Positions 8,608-16,419 of a stretch of 26,044 nt of DNA are shown piece by piece; positions within the stretch are counted from its first letter, which is position 1; each line of letters opens with the position of its first letter. The DNA comes from CAYNFH01 sp964396385 (GTDB taxonomy: Bacteria > Armatimonadota > Chthonomonadetes > Chthonomonadales > CAJBBX01). The position numbers and the translations under genes are program-made. The notes beneath the pieces are model-generated. The model saw only the letters and a program-made list of their open reading frames with translations, did not search any database and was not told the origin of the DNA. Where the stretch lies: positions 1 to 26,044 of the forward strand of contig CAYNFH010000074.1 of the NCBI GenBank assembly GCA_964396385.1, in the 5' to 3' direction.

Positions 8608-8994
8608 ATGGATATGCTTACCGGACAGCGGGTAGTTATTTGCGACGAAGCGGTCCCCGCATGGCAGTTCAAGCGGGAGTTTGAGAGCCACGGATTGCGG
8701 GTGATAGGCATCGCCCGTGATGGCCTCGAGGCAGTGGAGATGGCGCTCAAGGAGCGGCCCGACATTATGCTGCTCTCGGCCGAGGCAGAGAAGCTGGATG
8801 GAGTAGAGGTGGTCCGCCGGATAGCGCGGCACTACCTGCCCTGCATCCTCATGTTTGTGGATCAACCGGGGTCACAGACGGTTCGTGAGGCGATGGAGGC
8901 CGGCGTGGCCGGCTGCCTGGGAAAACCGGTGGCGGCGGCGGAGGTGTTCCGGACCCTCGAGCGGCTCTGCGACCGGCCGAAGAGCCCCCCGTGA
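8608..8994 (+). CDS. Degenerate response-regulator receiver domain protein
   Basis: A 128-residue single-domain CheY-like protein. The first acidic site is partly kept (CDE, D13), and the conserved lysine is present (K106 in CLGKP). The phospho-acceptor position, normally Asp in the LLD motif, is serine (S57 in IMLLSAEAEKLDG), and the switch Thr/Ser is V84 in LMFVDQ. It therefore probably cannot be phosphorylated in the standard way and may act as a protein-binding or small-molecule-binding pseudo-receiver. Starts at GTG 8605, ATG 8608 and ATG 8614 are all possible; 8608 has the best spacing from GGAAGG. No histidine kinase or output domain is adjacent. It converges on the PepSY-like pseudogene, nine bases away. 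Confidence 0.83.
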   Translation: MDMLTGQRVVICDEAVPAWQFKREFESHGLRVIGIARDGLEAVEMALKERPDIMLLSAEAEKLDGVEVVRRIARHYLPCILMFVDQPGSQTVREAMEAGVAGCLGKPVAAAEVFRTLERLCDRPKSPP

Positions 8995-9003
8995 TGCGGC
9001 TGA

Positions 9004-9706
9004 TCAAATCCCGGCTCTTGCGCGCAGATTGCCGATGAAAGGCGCTCCGCCGCGACAGAGCCTGGTGAGGTAGACGAGAGCTCCCGTACGGGCATCCACG
9101 CAGAGGGTACCTCCCCAGCCCGCTTCGCTCCAGAGATAGACCCCGCGACCAAGTGGCGAGCCGGTGCATTCCATCCTGCCAGCTGCAATGCCCGCTGCGC
9201 GTAACCAGCGGAGCGCTTGCGCGCGCTGCAGGGCATAAGGCAAAACTGGCGCTTCCACGTGCTGTCTCCCTACACAGAGTGAGAGCAGCTCCAGGTGGTC
9301 CTCAAGTTCCCGCAACACGAACCCGCAGCAGTACTCGCCGTTTGCGTCGAAGCACTCCACCCTCCAGACTCTCAATCGACCGGCGGGCGTGCCGGCTGCC
9401 CGGGAAGGAGAGGCAGACAGGCGCACGACCCCCAGATCGGCGCCGACCCGGGAGACCAGCTCTTCCGACCTGTCGAGCACTGCATTCTCAGCCTTCGTCT
9501 GGTCCGTCAGCGTGCGCTCGGGGCCACGCGCGTTGCGGGTTCGCGCAGGCGCGCTTGCAGGCTAGCTCCTGCTCCGTCAGCGTGCGCTCGGGGCCACGCG
9601 CGTTGCGGGTGGGCCGGCCGGCAACGAGCATGGACGCCGCAACCGCAGCGAGTGCCGGCGCCAATCCGGCGATAGTCGTAAATCGTGCATGGGCGCGAGC
9701 AGACAT
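9004..9706 (-). pseudogene. PepSY-like exported protein, frame broken by a 70 bp duplication
   Basis: The 5' part (9706 to 9488) encodes an N-terminal signal anchor (FTTIAGLAPALAAVAASMLV) and then runs into a stop. The 3' part (from about 9480 to 9004) lies in another frame and reads as a normal protein ending, with TLCVDARTGALVYL, the pattern seen at the end of PepSY-type repeats. Removing one 70 bp unit (9503-9572) joins them smoothly through ERTLT-DQTKAENAV, giving one ORF of about 210 codons. GGAG precedes the ATG at 9706. The gene is third in the order sigma, anti-sigma, PepSY-like, so the intact product was probably an exported partner of the anti-sigma protein. The PepSY assignment rests on a short C-terminal pattern and is moderate. 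An assembly error is an alternative. Confidence 0.75.
9503..9610. repeat. 38 bp direct repeat (70 bp period) inside the PepSY-like gene
   Basis: Positions 9503-9540 and 9573-9610 are identical over 38 bases (beginning TCCGTCAGCGTGCG), separated by 32 unique bases. The unique part contains an imperfect palindrome (GCAGG...CCTGC, around 9557-9572). The 70 bp period is not a multiple of three and shifts the reading frame of the host gene. Confidence 0.95.
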
Positions 9707-9766
9707 GGAGATTCTCCGCTACCGGCCGCGTTGTAAGTTCAGCGTGGGTGCGTCAGACGGCCGCGT

Positions 9767-12367
9767 TTAGCGACTGCGGATGACTATTAGTCTGCCCATC
9801 TGGGTAACCTGTCCATTCGGCGCGATCAGCACAATGGAGAACTCACCCGAGGAGCGGATAATCTGTCCGGGATCCGCGGCAGGATAGACGCGCTGGGCCG
9901 CGGCCAGAGCTTCTTCAGGCGTCCGCGCGCCGACCATGCGCCACTTTTCAGCCCCACTGGCCTCCTCTTCCGGGATCACGGGATGCCAGACGTACTGCCC
10001 GGCCGGGACGTAGTCGACGCGGAGTCGCACAGCGGCGGGATCATAGTACGGCACCGGCAGGACGTGGGTAGAGGCCAGCATCTGCCGCTGGGCAGGGCGC
10101 AGCGAGCCGATCAGGATGCCGTCCGGAGAGGCGCCCTGCGCTCGCTGGGCGGGATCGAGCGAGGCAACTAGACGGACTCCTTGCCGGAGCTGCTGCGGAA
10201 TAAGCCCGGTCTTCACGTAGCCGTTGCCCACCGTACTCCACTCCGGCAGGTCCCAGCAGTGTTCTACGACTCTGCCGACGACCGCGGAATCGAGCTGCTG
10301 GTCGCTCAGACCGGCCATTTCGAGGAGGTCATCCAGGGGCAGTCCGCCATCGCGCTGCGCATCGGTTTTCCACCGCACCAGGAGGCGTCTCGGCACCTCT
10401 TTGAGCTTGTCCCAGACAAAGCTCGCGCTCCGGACCTGGAGGAACTCGTCATCTTGCTTCCAGAGCATTCCCATCTGGTCACAGTCGTGGCACAGCCCAT
10501 CGAACAGGGTCGCGCTCCGCACCGTGACGTCCGCGGTTGGATAGAACCTGCTATAGGCGTCGGCAATGATGGGCCGATGGGTCTCCCGATGGACGGCTTC
10601 CCACACGTCGCCGCTAAGCACGTGCGGTGCTCCAGATCCCAGGTCGACATCTTTGCCAAGCCGGGTGGCGCCGCCGGCGGAGGTGAAGTGGAGGCAGGAG
10701 GAGACCGGCGCGATCCGGACGGTCTTCTGGAAGGCGGGCTCGGCGCGGTGGGCCGCCTGGCGGCGCGCGTTGTCCGGCCGCTGGGCCGTGGGAGTTTTCG
10801 CACTGGCCAGCGGCTCTATCATACCGAACCGGTCCTCCACGCCCTGTGGGATGCGCGGGAGTAGAGCGGGCGTGGGCCCGGCAGAATACGGCTGGGGACC
10901 GGGGACTGGGCCCACTGAACCGGCGAAGTCCACCTTGAGAGAGAGCGTCCCGGCTTCGGAGCGGTCGATCTGGAGCCCCACCCGCATATTCGAGTCGCTT
11001 ACGTCCGCAAGCGGCGTATCGGTGTCATGCAACCGTCCAGAGCTCACCCTGGTCTGGCCGAGGACATCCGTACGGAAGAGGTTGAACGCCTGCATGAGGG
11101 GCCCGCGGAGGTCGCCTGGTATGCGGCTGTCCGGATCGGTGGCGGCTGTCGATAGCCAGACCTGCTGTCCGTTCTCCATGGCGGCGGTCTGCGCGGGCGT
11201 GAGCATCTCATAGACGCGCAGGGCGCCGGATTTCCATCCATCCACGTTGCCGTGGAGAGCGCGGAGCTTCTCGTCCAGGGCAATCAGCGCCTCATGGACG
11301 TCGTGATTGCGCATCTCCTCTTCCATCAGGCGGCCGCGCAGGTCCTGGCGGAGCTCGTAACGGTAGGAGCCCTCTTCACCGGACCGCCCCCAATGGTAGC
11401 CAAACAGCCGGTTGATCTGCCGCATGACCTCCCGGAGCGGCTGGTCCTCGCAGAAGAGCGTGACATTCTCGTCCTCCACGGTGCGATCCGCGCGGAGGTC
11501 TATCCCGGTCGTCGTGGACAGATCGCGACACAGCTCCGCGAGCGAGGCGCACTTCTGCGCAACAGTTACGCGGCGGGCCAGTCGCGGGTCGACAATCTCC
11601 TTTTCCCGCTGATACTCTGCCGCGGCGGCGGCCAGCGTCTCCTGGGTTCTGGAGGCGAGCCGCGGGAAGGGGACTTCTACAAAGTCATCGCCCTTCTTCG
11701 TCTTTCGGAGCGTCTCGTCGACGCGGCTCTTCAGGATAGCGACCTCGTCCGGCGGGAAGAGGCTCCACTCCGCTAAGGCCGTCGACGATGGCTGGTTCAG
11801 ATCTGCCAGGTCGTCACGGACGGGGCGCTCCGGCGTCTCGCCTGTATCCTGGCTAAAGGGCGATTGGGAGCTGCTCATGGGATGTCGCCGCGCGGCATCG
11901 CTCGACCGCCCCGCAGTCTTGACCTGGAGCGGGGCCCGCGCGAACATCGGGTGATGCCTGTCATTTTGCGGTCCAGCCCCGTCTCTTCTGCCCGGCTCTT
12001 GCGCAACGGGCATGGGCTCCTGGGGACGGAAGTGGAAGGCACCCGCAAGGGCGAGACAGCACGCGCACGCGACCGCCGCCAGCGCCACCGCCGCGGCAGC
12101 CCGCGGGTATGTATGGATAATCCGCCGGCCGGTGAGCCGCTGCTCAATGCTGCTCCAGGGAGCAGGAGTCCACTCCACCAGGGTATCCCGGTCCAGCTCC
12201 ACACCGCGAAGGACCGCACGCAGCCGCTGGGCGAGCTCCGTGCATGCCTGGCAACTCGAAAGGTGTGCGGAGATCCAGTTGGTCTGTTCTTCCGACAGGA
12301 CGCCGGCCAGATGATCCCAGAGGCTCTCCTGAATCCGCCCACAGTCAGATCGTCTACTCACGGCCAT
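9767..12367 (-). CDS. Anti-sigma factor with ZAS zinc finger, one membrane span and two STN-like periplasmic modules
   Basis: An 866-residue protein. Residues 9-42 carry C9 and then H35-x3-C39-x2-C42, the ZAS (zf-HC2) pattern of zinc-binding anti-sigma factors. One membrane span covers about 88-111. The long outer part has a disordered stretch (112-200), an STN-like module at about 266-345 (LCRDLSTTTGIDL, VTLFCEDQPL, REVMRQINRLFGYHW), a linker, a second module at about 586-650 (ending LWKQDDEFLQVRS), and a C-terminal unit (about 780-866) ending in two beta strands. The ATG lies 14 bases inside the sigma gene, with GGAAGAGGGG just upstream, so translation is coupled. It most likely holds the sigma factor at the membrane and releases it on an outside signal. 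Typical anti-sigma factors are 80-350 residues and lack STN modules; in FecIR-type systems STN sits on the outer-membrane receptor. The secreted protein at 4496-6409 is a paralogue of the outer part. Confidence 0.83.
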   Translation of the reverse strand: MAVSRRSDCGRIQESLWDHLAGVLSEEQTNWISAHLSSCQACTELAQRLRAVLRGVELDRDTLVEWTPAPWSSIEQRLTGRRIIHTYPRAAAAVALAAVACACCLALAGAFHFRPQEPMPVAQEPGRRDGAGPQNDRHHPMFARAPLQVKTAGRSSDAARRHPMSSSQSPFSQDTGETPERPVRDDLADLNQPSSTALAEWSLFPPDEVAILKSRVDETLRKTKKGDDFVEVPFPRLASRTQETLAAAAAEYQREKEIVDPRLARRVTVAQKCASLAELCRDLSTTTGIDLRADRTVEDENVTLFCEDQPLREVMRQINRLFGYHWGRSGEEGSYRYELRQDLRGRLMEEEMRNHDVHEALIALDEKLRALHGNVDGWKSGALRVYEMLTPAQTAAMENGQQVWLSTAATDPDSRIPGDLRGPLMQAFNLFRTDVLGQTRVSSGRLHDTDTPLADVSDSNMRVGLQIDRSEAGTLSLKVDFAGSVGPVPGPQPYSAGPTPALLPRIPQGVEDRFGMIEPLASAKTPTAQRPDNARRQAAHRAEPAFQKTVRIAPVSSCLHFTSAGGATRLGKDVDLGSGAPHVLSGDVWEAVHRETHRPIIADAYSRFYPTADVTVRSATLFDGLCHDCDQMGMLWKQDDEFLQVRSASFVWDKLKEVPRRLLVRWKTDAQRDGGLPLDDLLEMAGLSDQQLDSAVVGRVVEHCWDLPEWSTVGNGYVKTGLIPQQLRQGVRLVASLDPAQRAQGASPDGILIGSLRPAQRQMLASTHVLPVPYYDPAAVRLRVDYVPAGQYVWHPVIPEEEASGAEKWRMVGARTPEEALAAAQRVYPAADPGQIIRSSGEFSIVLIAPNGQVTQMGRLIVIRSR

Positions 12368-12959
12368 TCCCCTCTTCCTTCAACAGCGACTGCACGCGCT
12401 CGCGCAAGCGCGCATGGGCGCGGTACAGCTTCACTCGGACCGTGGCCACGCTGCAGCCGGAGATGGCGGCAATCTCTTCCATGGGAATCCGCTCGTAGTC
12501 CCGGAGGACGATGAGCTCCCGCTGATGCATGGGGAGGCTCCGCAGTGCCAATCTCACCGCCCGGACCATCTCGGAGCGCATCGTAGCTTGAAGCGGGTCC
12601 TGCGCATCGATGTGGCTCTCGAGGTAGGCTTCCGCGGCCTGCGAATCGAACGGCTCTTCGCGGCGGTGGCGGCGCTTGCGAGAGAGGTCGCGGCAGAGGT
12701 TGGTGCAAATCCGGAAGATCCAGGTCCGCAGGCTGCATTCTCCCCGGAACCGCCCGATGGCGCTGAACGCGCGCAGAAAGGTCTCCTGCACCGCGTCGGC
12801 CGCTTCGTCCCGGTCGCCCAGGAGGCGGTAGGCGTAGCGCTGCACGTCCGGGGCGTACGCCTCGTATATGGCTTGCATGCTCTCCCGGTCTCCGACCCGG
12901 CAGCGAGCTACCAGGTCGATGTCGGGTATCTGCATGAGGGCCTCGGCTTGCGCAAGCAT
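12354..12959 (-). CDS. ECF-family RNA polymerase sigma factor
   Basis: A 201-residue sigma-70 family protein with only regions 2 and 4. Region 2 covers about residues 28-98 (IYEAYAPDVQRYAYRLLGD, AADAVQETFLRAF, RTWIFRICTNLCRD) and region 4 about 131-186 (LPMHQRELIVLRDYE, then MEEIAAISGCSVATVRVKLYRA, the helix-turn-helix for the -35 element). The ATG at 12959 has AAGAGG eight bases upstream; the frame is open further back, but those residues do not resemble the family. The anti-sigma gene overlaps its 3' end by 14 bp. Such pairs are usually autoregulated. I found no matching promoter pair I would trust upstream. Confidence 0.92.
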   Translation of the reverse strand: MLAQAEALMQIPDIDLVARCRVGDRESMQAIYEAYAPDVQRYAYRLLGDRDEAADAVQETFLRAFSAIGRFRGECSLRTWIFRICTNLCRDLSRKRRHRREEPFDSQAAEAYLESHIDAQDPLQATMRSEMVRAVRLALRSLPMHQRELIVLRDYERIPMEEIAAISGCSVATVRVKLYRAHARLRERVQSLLKEEGNGRE

Positions 12960-13190
12960 AGTGGGTGCCTCTTGAGTTTCGTCACCTATTTGGAAGGACG
13001 AAGTGCCGGCCCGTTTACACGATTTTGTCAGGAGGGGGTGGTGAGGAGTTAGTGCGGAGGGAGTACAAGCAGAGTCGGGCATACGACGGGTCAGGTACTC
13101 CTATGGAGGCGGGAGGCCACTGTTACCGCCTGGATCGCGGCCACCGCCGCATTCCCATAACACGGGAGTCATGGTAGATGTCCAAGCAGT

Positions 13191-13323
13191 ATGCTGCTCC
13201 TCGGCCTTATTCTCTTACTCGAGTCGTTGGCGCCGGCCCCGCAGACCCTCCACGCCGGGCCCGTAACTTGTAACTCATTCTCGCCGAACGGCCGGATTCT
13301 TGCCACCGGCGGATGGGACCGCC
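13191..13323 (+). pseudogene. WD40-repeat gene fragment
   Basis: From an ATG at 13191 the frame encodes a hydrophobic leader and then a single WD40-type blade (GPVTCNSFSPNGRILATGGWD, about 13260-13320). The pattern breaks off immediately after GGWD, where a beta-propeller protein should continue with several more blades. The same frame stays open to 13598, but that continuation is low-complexity and unlike protein. This is a truncated remnant joined to foreign sequence. Confidence 0.6.
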
Positions 13324-13452
13324 TGGCCGGAGGAGAAGGTGCTGGAGCACATCCGGCAGGGCGCTGGCAGTCACTTCGATCCCGCCGCTGTAGAGGCGTT
13401 CATGGTGCTGGTTTCGGCCGCGGACGCCGAACCGTTTCCGCGCGCCGCATGA
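13321..13452 (+). pseudogene. C-terminal fragment of an HD-GYP domain gene
   Basis: In the frame starting at 13321 the translation begins AWPEEKVLEHIRQGAG and continues SHFDPAAVEAFM before ending at a TGA (13450-13452). This is the hallmark C-terminal segment of HD-GYP cyclic-di-GMP phosphodiesterases, where the IRxGAGxHFDPxxVxAF pattern is very regular. The HD and GYP catalytic motifs that should precede it are absent, and the upstream DNA reads as a WD40 fragment in a different frame. It is a rearrangement scar with no start codon of its own. Confidence 0.75.
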
Positions 13453-13570
13453 TCCCGGGAAGCTGCCACCAACACCAGACAGCCGGGCTGCCGAAGGAAT
13501 ACAGCCCCTGGAACGAAGCCCCACGCAGGGATGCCTCCGGTCTGTCTCCTCTTCGGCCGTCAGTTTGCCT

Positions 13571-15067
13571 CTATGGAGTGGACCCCGAGTTAGTCTGATT
13601 CAGACGGTCGCGGGCAAGCTGCACGTAGCGAGTATGCAGGCCGCTGTCTACCGCTGCCTGCCACCAGGCCGCGGCGCCGGCCGGGTCTCCGGCCGCGCGG
13701 CAGCACTCTCCCAGAAAGTAGTGGGCTGCCGGCACTCCCACCGGGTCCGGACCGAGTCTCAGGCACGCTTCGAAGTGCTGGCGCGCCGCCTCCGTCTCTC
13801 CTAGCTCCAGCGCCGCCCGGCCGAGGTAGCTGTGGTACCGGAGGAGCGCCGCACGGTCCTCCGGCCTGCCGGACAGGAAGGATCCGGCCACCCGCGCCGC
13901 CACTTCCGCCTCAGCGCGCCGGCCCAGGAGCGCCTCGACCCAGGCGCGCATGGTGTGATAGTTGATGGCCACCTTCTCATCCGTGGCGAGCACGTCCCGC
14001 ACCTGGTCCAGATAGGTCAGAGCCTCTTGTGGCCGCCCTTCTTCCGCGGCGAGGAGTCCGCGATTGATAGTCGTGAGCGCCTGGATGCGCCGCTCCGAGG
14101 CCGGCACCGCCTGCCCGGGCGCTCTTGCGGCCTCCTCCAGCTTCTCGCGCGCCTCCGCAAAGCGGCCCCAGGCAAGAAGGCATTCGTATGCCGCGAAGCA
14201 GGCTATCCGGCGAGATTCAGCGCTCATCGCGGCGGCGCGCTCGCTGGCTTCCAGCGCCTCTTCAAGCCTGCCTCGGCGCCGCTGGACCTCTGCCAGGTTC
14301 GCGGTGAATCGCGCCACAAGCGCCGCGTTGCCGGCTTTGTTTGCCTCTGTCAGGGCGAGGCTCCACCGCTCCTCGGCCTCGTCCAGCCGCCCCAGGTTGC
14401 CCAGTGCAAGGGCAGACACGCTGAGGGTAGAGGTGCGGATGGGAAGGTCCGGGTTGAGAGAGAGCGTCTGATCCGCCCAGCTCAGAGCGTCCTGGGTGCG
14501 GCCGGCCTCCCAGCAGGAGAGGGCGAGAGAGATCATGAGATACGAGCGGACTGCCGGCGCCATGCCTTGGGCCAAGGCGATGGCACGGAGGTACACGGGA
14601 ATGGACTCCGCGTACCTGCCCTCCTTCCGGAGCGCCTTGCCGCGGGCCATGAGCTGCGCGGCGTCTTCCGGTCCGGATTCCGCCAACCGCATGGCTCGCT
14701 CGCGCTCCGCGGCCGCCCCAGCCACGTCGCCGCACGCCTCCAGGCAGTCCGCGAGCCTCATGCGGCCAATGGATTCTAGAGGCGCAGGAAGTCTGGCGGC
14801 GATCGCCTTGCGGGCCTGTTCCGCGGCGTCCTGCGGTCGGCCCTCTTCCAGATAGTGCCAGGCCAGCCGTTCGTGCACCATTGCGCGGGACCGGCTCGGG
14901 AAGAAAGAGGACGCGGCCAATATTCCCTCAAGCGTGCGTCCCGCAGCCGCGCGGTCACCCTCAGCTCGCAGCCGATCGGCCTTTCTGAGCAGGTAGCGGA
15001 AGAGCCAGTATTCGCGCCCCGCGGCGGCAGCTATGAAGATGACGGCAACGATGGGCAGAACAGGCAT
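13571..15067 (-). CDS. Membrane-anchored TPR-repeat protein
   Basis: A 498-residue protein with one N-terminal membrane span (residues about 3-25) and then almost continuous helical-pair repeats of TPR type, for example LAWHYLEEGRPQDAAEQARKAI, split here as LAWHYLEEGR and DAAEQARKAI, and LGNLGRLDEAEERW, YLGRAALELGETEAARQHF and FLGECCRAAGDPAGAAAWW. TPR arrays bind partner proteins; there is no enzyme domain. The ATG at 15067 lacks a strong ribosome-binding site and follows the ankyrin gene stop by 23 bases, so the two are likely one operon. Role unknown beyond scaffolding. Confidence 0.85.
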   Translation of the reverse strand: MPVLPIVAVIFIAAAAGREYWLFRYLLRKADRLRAEGDRAAAGRTLEGILAASSFFPSRSRAMVHERLAWHYLEEGRPQDAAEQARKAIAARLPAPLESIGRMRLADCLEACGDVAGAAAERERAMRLAESGPEDAAQLMARGKALRKEGRYAESIPVYLRAIALAQGMAPAVRSYLMISLALSCWEAGRTQDALSWADQTLSLNPDLPIRTSTLSVSALALGNLGRLDEAEERWSLALTEANKAGNAALVARFTANLAEVQRRRGRLEEALEASERAAAMSAESRRIACFAAYECLLAWGRFAEAREKLEEAARAPGQAVPASERRIQALTTINRGLLAAEEGRPQEALTYLDQVRDVLATDEKVAINYHTMRAWVEALLGRRAEAEVAARVAGSFLSGRPEDRAALLRYHSYLGRAALELGETEAARQHFEACLRLGPDPVGVPAAHYFLGECCRAAGDPAGAAAWWQAAVDSGLHTRYVQLARDRLNQTNSGSTP

Positions 15068-15090
15068 GGGGCGGTCTCGGTGGATTCCCC

Positions 15091-15903
15091 CTATTTATCG
15101 CGCGGGCTGCGCCGCTCGAACGGCCTGGTACGGCCGTACTGGTCCGTGAAGGTGAGCATGTTACCGTCCGAGCTCAGGCGCCACTGGGCATGGACGATCT
15201 TCTCACCGGGGCCGTGCATGTGGCTCGCGTCCCAGACGAACTCCCCGTCCGGGGTTGCCCGCCACCGGGGGCCATCATGGCTTCTGCCGCCGTGCGTTAC
15301 GATGGTCAGGGTGCCGTCCGCGTGCAGGATCTCGGTCCGCCCTAGCTCTGCCCAGTGCCACACGCCGACCAGCGGATCCTGGGAGGCCACGTTCTCCGGC
15401 CGGGCGATGAACAGCTCGCACGCTACCCGGATGTCTCGCTCCCGGTCCTGCTGCCAGCGCTTCTCCTTCTGCGACTGCGCGCGCTTCCGGTCGGCCGTGG
15501 CCCTGGGAGTGCGGGCGGCCATCTCCAGCACAAGCTGTACCACGGTGTGGTTGTTCATCCGGGCGAACCCGGCGGCGTCCCACTCGCTGCGTGTCTCCGC
15601 CACGGGGTTCGCGCCGCGCTCCAGCAGCAGCCGTACCATGTCTAGGTGGCCGGCGGAGGCCGCCAGCATCAGCGGCGTCTGGCCCTCCTCATCCGTGCAC
15701 TCTCTGTCTGCGCCGCGGTCGAGCAGCGCCCGCGCCAGGTCCACATGCCCGTGGCAGGCTGCCCAGTGCAGCAACGTCCATCCTTCCCGGTAGTCAATAG
15801 CCCGCAGGTCCGCGCCCTGCTCCACCAGCTCCAGGAGGCGCGCCACGTCTCCGCGCTGCTTCGCCTCCACCATCTCCGGGCTCATCTGGATGTAGTCGTC
15901 CAT
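15091..15903 (-). CDS. Ankyrin-repeat protein with a C-terminal beta-rich domain
   Basis: A 270-residue cytoplasmic protein. Two clear ankyrin repeats (about residues 40-70 with TLLHWAACHGHVDLARALL, and 72-104 with TPLMLAASAGHLDMVRLLL) plus weaker flanking ones form the first half. A charged helix (about 133-160) links to a C-terminal domain (about 178-265) beginning VGVWHWAELGRTEIL, rich in short strands and tryptophans, resembling lipocalin-like or META-like small beta barrels. It leads a two-gene operon with the TPR protein. Function is not known; the layout suggests a protein-binding part plus a ligand-binding part. Confidence 0.8.
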   Translation of the reverse strand: MDDYIQMSPEMVEAKQRGDVARLLELVEQGADLRAIDYREGWTLLHWAACHGHVDLARALLDRGADRECTDEEGQTPLMLAASAGHLDMVRLLLERGANPVAETRSEWDAAGFARMNNHTVVQLVLEMAARTPRATADRKRAQSQKEKRWQQDRERDIRVACELFIARPENVASQDPLVGVWHWAELGRTEILHADGTLTIVTHGGRSHDGPRWRATPDGEFVWDASHMHGPGEKIVHAQWRLSSDGNMLTFTDQYGRTRPFERRSPRDK

Positions 15904-16053
15904 ACCCTTACTCTATGCCAGGATGCCGCGACGCCGGATATTGCCCGGAGATGCGGCTGACGAGTGCGGCAGTCGGGGCTGCATCGTCATCACGCCCGTC
16001 TGATTCATGCGCCTAGACAGAGCTTGCGTCCGCAGTGACCTCCGCACCGTGAA

Positions 16054-16416
16054 TCAGGGACTCACCGGGGCCGCCGGCCAGCCTTGGTGCAGGTAGGCGA
16101 TCTGCGTGCCGGCCCCGTTATATACCTCGATGCGATGGCGGATTCCCGCTCCTATCAGCGGCCGTGACAGGACCTCCGCCAGGGCGAGGAGAGCGCTCAC
16201 CGATTCAGCGTCTCCCCGGACCAGCCACTCATTCGGTGAGACGCGCTCGAATGTTGCGTCCGCATCGGGCCGGCCGACTCGCAGGTAAGTGCCGCCGGCG
16301 TAGTGGCTGGACTCCCTCACCTGGCATGCAAGCCCAGCCTCCGAAAGACAGGTCGCCAGCTCCGCTACCGAGAGGTCCGTAAGCGCCTGCCCTGCCAGCG
16401 TTCCATTACCGGCCAT
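16054..16416 (-). CDS. Small protein of unknown function
   Basis: A 120-residue protein with no signal peptide or membrane span. It has an alternating strand and helix pattern: DLSVAELATCLSEAGL (helix), YLRVGRPDADATFERVSPNEWLVRGDAES (strands), SALLALAEVLSRPL (helix), HRIEVYNGAG and IAYLHQGWP (strands). I do not recognise the family. The ATG at 16416 follows the stop of the preceding gene by three bases, so the two are translated together. Size and position suggest a member of an immunity-type cluster. Confidence 0.65.
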   Translation of the reverse strand: MAGNGTLAGQALTDLSVAELATCLSEAGLACQVRESSHYAGGTYLRVGRPDADATFERVSPNEWLVRGDAESVSALLALAEVLSRPLIGAGIRHRIEVYNGAGTQIAYLHQGWPAAPVSP

Positions 16417-16419
16417 ACT

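Larger units (their letters stand above)
12960..13570. other. Gene-poor stretch with remnants
   Basis: About 610 bases between the sigma gene start and the TPR gene stop hold no convincing intact gene. The part near 12960-13080 should contain the sigma operon promoter. The rest holds the WD40 and HD-GYP remnants listed separately; after 13452 I see nothing recognisable. Confidence 0.6.

Noticed and set aside
9503..9610. Two 38 bp repeats with a 32 bp spacer, resembling a minimal CRISPR array
   Set aside because: Only two copies, lying inside a coding region, with no cas gene nearby; removing one unit restores a reading frame, which fits a duplication instead.
12960..13060. Possible ECF promoter (TGTAAAC and CGTC upstream of the sigma gene)
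   Set aside because: The spacing of 12 bases is too short for ECF promoters (usually about 16), and the partner region upstream of the STN-like gene shows a different spacing.
13191..13598. A 135-codon frame as an intact gene
   Set aside because: Only a short WD40 blade is protein-like; a different frame carries an HD-GYP fragment over the same DNA.
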